NCBI RefSeq assembly: GCF_037975245.1
Contig: NC_092568.1
Location: 38,032,501-38,096,500 of the forward strand
Source of the DNA: Apostichopus japonicus
Taxonomy: Eukaryota > Echinodermata > Holothuroidea > Aspidochirotida > Stichopodidae
Length of the DNA stretch: 64,000 nt
Direction of reading: 5' to 3'
Part shown: positions 56,537 to 64,000 of the stretch, in pieces
How the letters are laid out: each line of letters begins with the position of its first letter
Position numbering within the stretch: the first letter of the stretch is position 1
The notes under the pieces: generated by a model
The model's input: the letters and a program-made list of their open reading frames with translations, nothing else
The model's database searches: none
Told to the model about the DNA's origin: nothing
Translations under genes and position numbers: made by a program

Positions 56537-56656
56537 GTCTACGACCATATCACGTTGAATATACCGGTTCTCGTCCGATCACCGAAGTCAAGCAGCGTCG
56601 AGCCTAGTCAGTACTTGGATGGGTGACCGCCTGGGAATACTAGGTGCCGTAGACTT
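56537..56656 (+). rRNA. 5S ribosomal RNA
   Basis: 855 bp after the previous gene. Consensus sequence. Confidence 0.97.
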
Positions 56657-57389
56657 TTTCATTTTTCCTCACCCACAACCGCACCCCTTTCTTTCTTTAT
56701 TTCTTTGTCACTATTGTTTTATCCTGTCATTGTTATGAAAAGTTTTTCCCCCCTCCCAAACCCCCCCCCCCCCACCACCACCACCGTTGAAGACATTGAC
56801 TTGCCATGATATACCACTATTGTTGTGTCCTGTCATTGCAATCACAAGTTTTTCTCCAGCTCCCTTTAATTCGAGACAAGTGTATCATTAGGGCTATATA
56901 TCATTCCGCATGCATGCACGCTGCACGAGTGTTCTCCCTCAGGAAAAGTGCCGAAAAGAAACAGGAGAACATCTTTCTTGATATGTTCTCAAACAAAATC
57001 TCTCGTTTTTTGTGGCTTGGATGTCGGAGTACACAAAGGGAAGTAAATGTGATGCAGAAATTAGGTCGATTGAGGCAATTTTAGACCACTTTAGGCTTCC
57101 CATGAGCAGCGTACGAACACTATGTTAAGAGGTTTGTTCACAAGTCGGACGAACGTAGCTAGCTTCAGACTCTCAGTACGGTGAGTGTGCGTGCGTGCGT
57201 CAGTCATCGGGGCAATCATATCCGGGCGTATATGCTACCATATAGCTTCTCAAGTCATATAACACAATGTACATTGTTTAGTTTAATGGGATAAGTAACC
57301 ATATAGGTGGTCTAGAGTTGAATATTCAACTTTGCAAAATAAGTCTCGGGGCGGGCGGGTATAAAAAGCTTAAATTTCATCTTTCTAAT

Positions 57390-57509
57390 GTCTACGACCA
57401 TATCACGTTGAATATACCGGTTCTCGTCCGATCACCGAAGTCAAGCAGCGTCGAGCCTAGTCAGTACTTGGATGGGTGACCGCCTGGGAATACTAGGTGC
57501 CGTAGACTT
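57390..57509 (+). rRNA. 5S ribosomal RNA
   Basis: 853 bp after the previous gene. Consensus sequence. Confidence 0.97.
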
Positions 57510-58245
57510 TTTCATTTTTCCTCACCCACAACCGCACCCCTTTCTTTCTTTATTTCTTTGTCACTATTGTTTTATCCTGTCATTGTTATGAAAAGTTTTT
57601 TCCCCCCTCCCAAACCCCCCCCCCCCCACCACCACCCACCGTTGAAGACATTGACTTGCCATGATATACCACTATTGTTGTGTCCTGTCATTGCAATCAC
57701 AAGTTTTTCTCCAGCTCCCTTTAATTCGAGACAAGTGTATCATTAGGGCTATATATCATTCCGCATGCATGCACGCTGCACGAGTGTTCTCCCTCAGGAA
57801 AAGTGCCGAAAAGAAACAGGAGAACATCTTTCTTGATATGTTCTCAAACAAAATCTCTCGTTTTTTGTGGCTTGGATGTCGGAGTACACAAAGGGAAGTA
57901 AATGTGATGCAGAAATTAGGTCGATTGAGGCAATTTTAGACCACTTTAGGCTTCCCATGAGCAGCGTACGAACACTATGTTAAGAGGTTTGTTCACAAGT
58001 CGGGACGAACGTAGCTAGCTTCAGACTCTCAGTACGGTGAGTGTGCGTGCGTGCGTCAGTCATCGGGGCAATCATATCCGGGCGTATATGCTACCATATA
58101 GCTTCTCAAGTCATATAACACAATGTACATTGTTTAGTTTAATGGGATAAGTAACCATATAGGTGGTCTAGAGTTGAATATTCAACTTTGCAAAATAAGT
58201 CTCGGGGCGGGCGGGTATAAAAAGCTTAAATTTCATCTTTCTAAT

Positions 58246-58365
58246 GTCTACGACCATATCACGTTGAATATACCGGTTCTCGTCCGATCACCGAAGTCAA
58301 GCAGCGTCGAGCCTAGTCAGTACTTGGATGGGTGACCGCCTGGGAATACTAGGTGCCGTAGACTT
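58246..58365 (+). rRNA. 5S ribosomal RNA
   Basis: 856 bp after the previous gene. Consensus sequence. Confidence 0.97.
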
Positions 58366-59100
58366 TTTCATTTTTCCTCACCCACAACCGCACCCCTTTC
58401 TTTCTTTATTTCTTTGTCACTATTGTTTTATCCTGTCATTGTTATGAAAAGTTTTTCCCCCTCCCAAACCCCCCCCCCCCCCCCACCACCACCACCGTTG
58501 AAGACATTGACTTGCCATGATATACCACTATTGTTGTGTCCTGTCATTGCAATCACAAGTTTTTCTCCAGCTCCCTTTAATTCGAGACAAGTGTATCATT
58601 AGGGCTATATATCATTCCGCATGCATGCACGCTGCACGAGTGTTCTCCCTCAGGAAAAGTGCCGAAAAGAAACAGGAGAACATCTTTCTTGATATGTTCT
58701 CAAACAAAATCTCTCGTTTTTTGTGGCTTGGATGTCGGAGTACACAAAGGGAAGTAAATGTGATGCAGAAATTAGGTCGATTGAGGCAATTTTAGACCAC
58801 TTTAGGCTTCCCATGAGCAGCGTACGAACACTATGTTAAGAGGTTTGTTCACAAGTCGGACGAACGTAGCTAGCTTCAGACTCTCAGTACGGTGAGTGTG
58901 CGTGCGTGCGTCAGTCATCGGGGCAATCATATCCGGGCGTATATGCTACCATATAGCTTCTCAAGTCATATAACACAATGTACATTGTTTAGTTTAATGG
59001 GATAAGTAACCATATAGGTGGTCTAGAGTTGAATATTCAACTTTGCAAAATAAGTCTCGGGGCGGGCGGGTATAAAAAGCTTAAATTTCATCTTTCTAAT

Positions 59101-59219
59101 GTCTACGACCATATCACGTTGAATATACCGGTTCTCGTCCGATCACCGAGTCAAGCAGCGTCGAGCCTAGTCAGTACTTGGATGGGTGACCGCCTGGGAA
59201 TACTAGGTGCCGTAGACTT
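59101..59219 (+). rRNA. 5S ribosomal RNA, variant lacking one A at the A box edge
   Basis: 119 nt: reads CACCGAGTCAAG instead of CACCGAAGTCAAG, one A lost at nt 49-50 where the A box begins. The only complete gene in the window seen to differ from consensus. Either a minor pseudogene or a sequencing error. Confidence 0.9.
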
Positions 59220-59951
59220 TTTCATTTTTCCTCACCCACAACCGCACCCCTTTCTTTCTTTATTTCTTTGTCACTATTGTTTTATCCTGTCATTGTTATG
59301 AAAAGTTTTTCCCCCTCCCAAACCCCCCCCCCCCCACCACCACCACCGTTGAAGACATTGACTTGCCATGATATACCACTATTGTTGTGTCCTGTCATTG
59401 CAATCACAAGTTTTTCTCCAGCTCCCTTTAATTCGAGACAAGTGTATCATTAGGGCTATATATCATTCCGCATGCATGCACGCTGCACGAGTGTTCTCCC
59501 TCAGGAAAAGTGCCGAAAAGAAACAGGAGAACATCTTTCTTGATATGTTCTCAAACAAAATCTCTCGTTTTTTGTGGCTTGGATGTCGGAGTACACAAAG
59601 GGAAGTAAATGTGATGCAGAAATTAGGTCGATTGAGGCAATTTTAGACCACTTTAGGCTTCCCATGAGCAGCGTACGAACACTATGTTAAGAGGTTTGTT
59701 CACAAGTCGGACGAACGTAGCTAGCTTCAGACTCTCAGTACGGTGAGTGTGCGTGCGTGCGTCAGTCATCGGGGCAATCATATCCGGGCGTATATGCTAC
59801 CATATAGCTTCTCAAGTCATATAACACAATGTACATTGTTTAGTTTAATGGGATAAGTAACCATATAGGTGGTCTAGAGTTGAATATTCAACTTTGCAAA
59901 ATAAGTCTCGGGGCGGGCGGGTATAAAAAGCTTAAATTTCATCTTTCTAAT

Positions 59952-60071
59952 GTCTACGACCATATCACGTTGAATATACCGGTTCTCGTCCGATCACCGA
60001 AGTCAAGCAGCGTCGAGCCTAGTCAGTACTTGGATGGGTGACCGCCTGGGAATACTAGGTGCCGTAGACTT
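59952..60071 (+). rRNA. 5S ribosomal RNA
   Basis: 851 bp after the previous gene. Consensus sequence. Confidence 0.97.
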
Positions 60072-60803
60072 TTTCATTTTTCCTCACCCACAACCGCACC
60101 CCTTTCTTTCTTTATTTCTTTGTCACTATTGTTTTATCCTGTCATTGTTATGAAAAGTTTTTCCCCCTCCCAAACCCCCCCCCCCCCACCACCACCACCG
60201 TTGAAGACATTGACTTGCCATGATATACCACTATTGTTGTGTCCTGTCATTGCAATCACAAGTTTTTCTCCAGCTCCCTTTAATTCGAGACAAGTGTATC
60301 ATTAGGGCTATATATCATTCCGCATGCATGCACGCTGCACGAGTGTTCTCCCTCAGGAAAAGTGCCGAAAAGAAACAGGAGAACATCTTTCTTGATATGT
60401 TCTCAAACAAAATCTCTCGTTTTTTGTGGCTTGGATGTCGGAGTACACAAAGGGAAGTAAATGTGATGCAGAAATTAGGTCGATTGAGGCAATTTTAGAC
60501 CACTTTAGGCTTCCCATGAGCAGCGTACGAACACTATGTTAAGAGGTTTGTTCACAAGTCGGACGAACGTAGCTAGCTTCAGACTCTCAGTACGGTGAGT
60601 GTGCGTGCGTGCGTCAGTCATCGGGGCAATCATATCCGGGCGTATATGCTACCATATAGCTTCTCAAGTCATATAACACAATGTACATTGTTTAGTTTAA
60701 TGGGATAAGTAACCATATAGGTGGTCTAGAGTTGAATATTCAACTTTGCAAAATAAGTCTCGGGGCGGGCGGGTATAAAAAGCTTAAATTTCATCTTTCT
60801 AAT

Positions 60804-60923
60804 GTCTACGACCATATCACGTTGAATATACCGGTTCTCGTCCGATCACCGAAGTCAAGCAGCGTCGAGCCTAGTCAGTACTTGGATGGGTGACCGCCTG
60901 GGAATACTAGGTGCCGTAGACTT
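60804..60923 (+). rRNA. 5S ribosomal RNA
   Basis: 852 bp after the previous gene. Consensus sequence. Confidence 0.97.
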
Positions 60924-61654
60924 TTTCATTTTTCCTCACCCACAACCGCACCCCTTTCTTTCTTTATTTCTTTGTCACTATTGTTTTATCCTGTCATTGT
61001 TATGAAAAGTTTTTCCCCCTCCCAAACCCCCCCCCCCCCACCACCACCACCGTTGAAGACATTGACTTGCCATGATATACCACTATTGTTGTGTCCTGTC
61101 ATTGCAATCACAAGTTTTTCTCCAGCTCCCTTTAATTCGAGACAAGTGTATCATTAGGGCTATATATCATTCCGCATGCATGCACGCTGCACGAGTGTTC
61201 TCCCTCAGGAAAAGTGCCGAAAAGAAACAGGAGAACATCTTTCTTGATATGTTCTCAAACAAAATCTCTCGTTTTTTGTGGCTTGATGTCGGAGTACACA
61301 AAGGGAAGTAAATGTGATGCAGAAATTAGGTCGATTGAGGCAATTTTAGACCACTTTAGGCTTCCCATGAGCAGCGTACGAACACTATGTTAAGAGGTTT
61401 GTTCACAAGTCGGACGAACGTAGCTAGCTTCAGACTCTCAGTACGGTGAGTGTGCGTGCGTGCGTCAGTCATCGGGGCAATCATATCCGGGCGTATATGC
61501 TACCATATAGCTTCTCAAGTCATATAACACAATGTACATTGTTTAGTTTAATGGGATAAGTAACCATATAGGTGGTCTAGAGTTGAATATTCAACTTTGC
61601 AAAATAAGTCTCGGGGCGGGCGGGTATAAAAAGCTTAAATTTCATCTTTCTAAT

Positions 61655-61774
61655 GTCTACGACCATATCACGTTGAATATACCGGTTCTCGTCCGATCAC
61701 CGAAGTCAAGCAGCGTCGAGCCTAGTCAGTACTTGGATGGGTGACCGCCTGGGAATACTAGGTGCCGTAGACTT
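61655..61774 (+). rRNA. 5S ribosomal RNA
   Basis: 851 bp after the previous gene. Consensus sequence. Confidence 0.97.
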
Positions 61775-62507
61775 TTTCATTTTTCCTCACCCACAACCGC
61801 ACCCCTTTCTTTCTTTATTTCTTTGTCACTATTGTTTTATCCTGTCATTGTTATGAAAAGTTTTTCCCCCTCCCAAACCCCCCCCCCCCCCACCACCACC
61901 ACCGTTGAAGACATTGACTTGCCATGATATACCACTATTGTTGTGTCCTGTCATTGCAATCACAAGTTTTTCTCCAGCTCCCTTTAATTCGAGACAAGTG
62001 TATCATTAGGGCTATATATCATTCCGCATGCATGCACGCTGCACGAGTGTTCTCCCTCAGGAAAAGTGCCGAAAAGAAACAGGAGAACATCTTTCTTGAT
62101 ATGTTCTCAAACAAAATCTCTCGTTTTTTGTGGCTTGGATGTCGGAGTACACAAAGGGAAGTAAATGTGATGCAGAAATTAGGTCGATTGAGGCAATTTT
62201 AGACCACTTTAGGCTTCCCATGAGCAGCGTACGAACACTATGTTAAGAGGTTTGTTCACAAGTCGGACGAACGTAGCTAGCTTCAGACTCTCAGTACGGT
62301 GAGTGTGCGTGCGTGCGTCAGTCATCGGGGCAATCATATCCGGGCGTATATGCTACCATATAGCTTCTCAAGTCATATAACACAATGTACATTGTTTAGT
62401 TTAATGGGATAAGTAACCATATAGGTGGTCTAGAGTTGAATATTCAACTTTGCAAAATAAGTCTCGGGGCGGGCGGGTATAAAAAGCTTAAATTTCATCT
62501 TTCTAAT

Positions 62508-62627
62508 GTCTACGACCATATCACGTTGAATATACCGGTTCTCGTCCGATCACCGAAGTCAAGCAGCGTCGAGCCTAGTCAGTACTTGGATGGGTGACCG
62601 CCTGGGAATACTAGGTGCCGTAGACTT
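62508..62627 (+). rRNA. 5S ribosomal RNA
   Basis: 853 bp after the previous gene. Consensus sequence. Confidence 0.97.
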
Positions 62628-63365
62628 TTTCATTTTTCCTCACCCACAACCGCACCCCTTTCTTTCTTTATTTCTTTGTCACTATTGTTTTATCCTGTCA
62701 TTGTTATGAAAAGTTTTTCCCCCTCCCAAACCCCCCCCCCCCCACCACCACCACCGTTGAAGACATTGACTTGCCATGATATACCACTACCACTATTGTT
62801 GTGTCCTGTCATTGCAATCACAAGTTTTTCTCCAGCTCCCTTTAATTCGAGACAAGTGTATCATTAGGGCTATATATCATTCCGCATGCATGCACGCTGC
62901 ACGAGTGTTCTCCCTCAGGAAAAGTGCCGAAAAGAAACAGGAGAACATCTTTCTTGATATGTTCTCAAACAAAATCTCTCGTTTTTTGTGGCTTGGATGT
63001 CGGAGTACACAAAGGGAAGTAAATGTGATGCAGAAATTAGGTCGATTGAGGCAATTTTAGACCACTTTAGGCTTCCCATGAGCAGCGTACGAACACTATG
63101 TTAAGAGGTTTGTTCACAAGTCGGACGAACGTAGCTAGCTTCAGACTCTCAGTACGGTGAGTGTGCGTGCGTGCGTCAGTCATCGGGGCAATCATATCCG
63201 GGCGTATATGCTACCATATAGCTTCTCAAGTCATATAACACAATGTACATTGTTTAGTTTAATGGGATAAGTAACCATATAGGTGGTCTAGAGTTGAATA
63301 TTCAACTTTGCAAAATAAGTCTCGGGGCGGGCGGGTATAAAAAGCTTAAATTTCATCTTTCTAAT

Positions 63366-63485
63366 GTCTACGACCATATCACGTTGAATATACCGGTTCT
63401 CGTCCGATCACCGAAGTCAAGCAGCGTCGAGCCTAGTCAGTACTTGGATGGGTGACCGCCTGGGAATACTAGGTGCCGTAGACTT
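63366..63485 (+). rRNA. 5S ribosomal RNA
   Basis: 858 bp after the previous gene, the longest unit, owing to a 6-bp duplication in the spacer. Last complete gene. Confidence 0.97.
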
Positions 63486-64000
63486 TTTCATTTTTCCTCA
63501 CCCACAACCGCACCCCTTTCTTTCTTTATTTCTTTGTCACTATTGTTTTATCCTGTCATTGTTATGAAAAGTTTTTCCCCCTCCCAACCCCCCCCCCCAC
63601 CACCACCACCGTTGAAGACATTGACTTGCCATGATATACCACTATTGTTGTGTCCTGTCATTGCAATCACAAGTTTTTCTCCAGCTCCCTTTAATTCGAG
63701 ACAAGTGTATCATTAGGGCTATATATCATTCCGCATGCATGCACGCTGCACGAGTGTTCTCCCTCAGGAAAAGTGCCGAAAAGAAACAGGAGAACATCTT
63801 TCTTGATATGTTCTCAAACAAAATCTCTCGTTTTTTGTGGCTTGGATGTCGGAGTACACAAAGGGAAGTAAATGTGATGCAGAAATTAGGTCGATTGAGG
63901 CAATTTTAGACCACTTTAGGCTTCCCATGAGCAGCGTACGAACACTATGTTAAGAGGTTTGTTCACAAGTCGGACGAACGTAGCTAGCTTCAGACTCTCA

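Larger units (their letters stand above)
54647..64000 (+). repeat. Right 5S rDNA tandem array (11 complete units, plus strand)
   Basis: The same repeat as the left array in opposite orientation, with units of 851-858 bp. It begins in an upstream spacer (54647-54828) and ends inside the spacer after the last gene (63486-64000). Variants: a changed base order near 54670; an extra C near 54966; an altered ACC repeat near 57630; an extra G near 58004; one G lost near 61285; a 6-bp duplication (ACCACT) near 62785. No other gene was recognised. Confidence 0.96.

Overview
The window is a metazoan 5S ribosomal DNA locus. Forty-eight complete 5S rRNA genes of about 120 nt lie in tandem units of roughly 849-858 bp. 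Each has a TATA box near -30, an internal Pol III promoter and a T-run terminator. The 5S sequence (GGTTCTCGTCCGATCACCGA around nt 30-49) is of a kind I associate with non-vertebrate animals such as molluscs, cnidarians and other marine invertebrates. I cannot name the species.

Layout. Positions 1 to about 22,230 hold four LINE (non-LTR) retrotransposons, all on the minus strand. Each sits at exactly the same place inside a 5S gene, after 5S nt 38, with a 12-13 bp target-site duplication. Two families alternate: family 1 (copy 1 at 1-3575, cut by the window edge; copy 3 at 10654-16005) and family 2 (copy 2 at 4437-9791; copy 4 at 16868-22226). Exactly one 5S unit separates neighbours, giving a compound period near 12.43 kb. 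From 22,227 to 54,546 there are 37 uninterrupted minus-strand 5S genes. A 100-N assembly gap follows (54547-54646). From 54,647 to the end the array continues on the plus strand with 11 complete genes, so orientation flips head-to-head across the gap.

The LINEs. Both families encode ORF1 (an RRM-like region, three CCHC zinc knuckles and a basic tail) and ORF2 (N-terminal APE-type endonuclease, reverse transcriptase with a HADD catalytic box, C-terminal CCHC finger). This is the architecture of the Tx1/L1-like clade, which includes the known 5S-targeted family Mutsu of fish. The families differ widely in protein sequence but share target, ORF1-ORF2 junction design and a 3'-terminal hairpin just before the poly(A). 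Copy 4 has both ORFs open and looks whole. Copy 2 has one frameshift in ORF2. Family 1 copies have an ORF1 that appears shifted out of frame near its C terminus.

How it works together. The array supplies 5S rRNA. The LINEs use it as a redundant safe target: each insertion splits one 5S gene but leaves its internal control region intact downstream of the element. The spacers hold no gene I can support. They contain an imperfect internal direct repeat, a long G/C homopolymer tract, two exact palindromes at fixed distance upstream of each gene, and near-perfect sequence homogenisation typical of concerted evolution.
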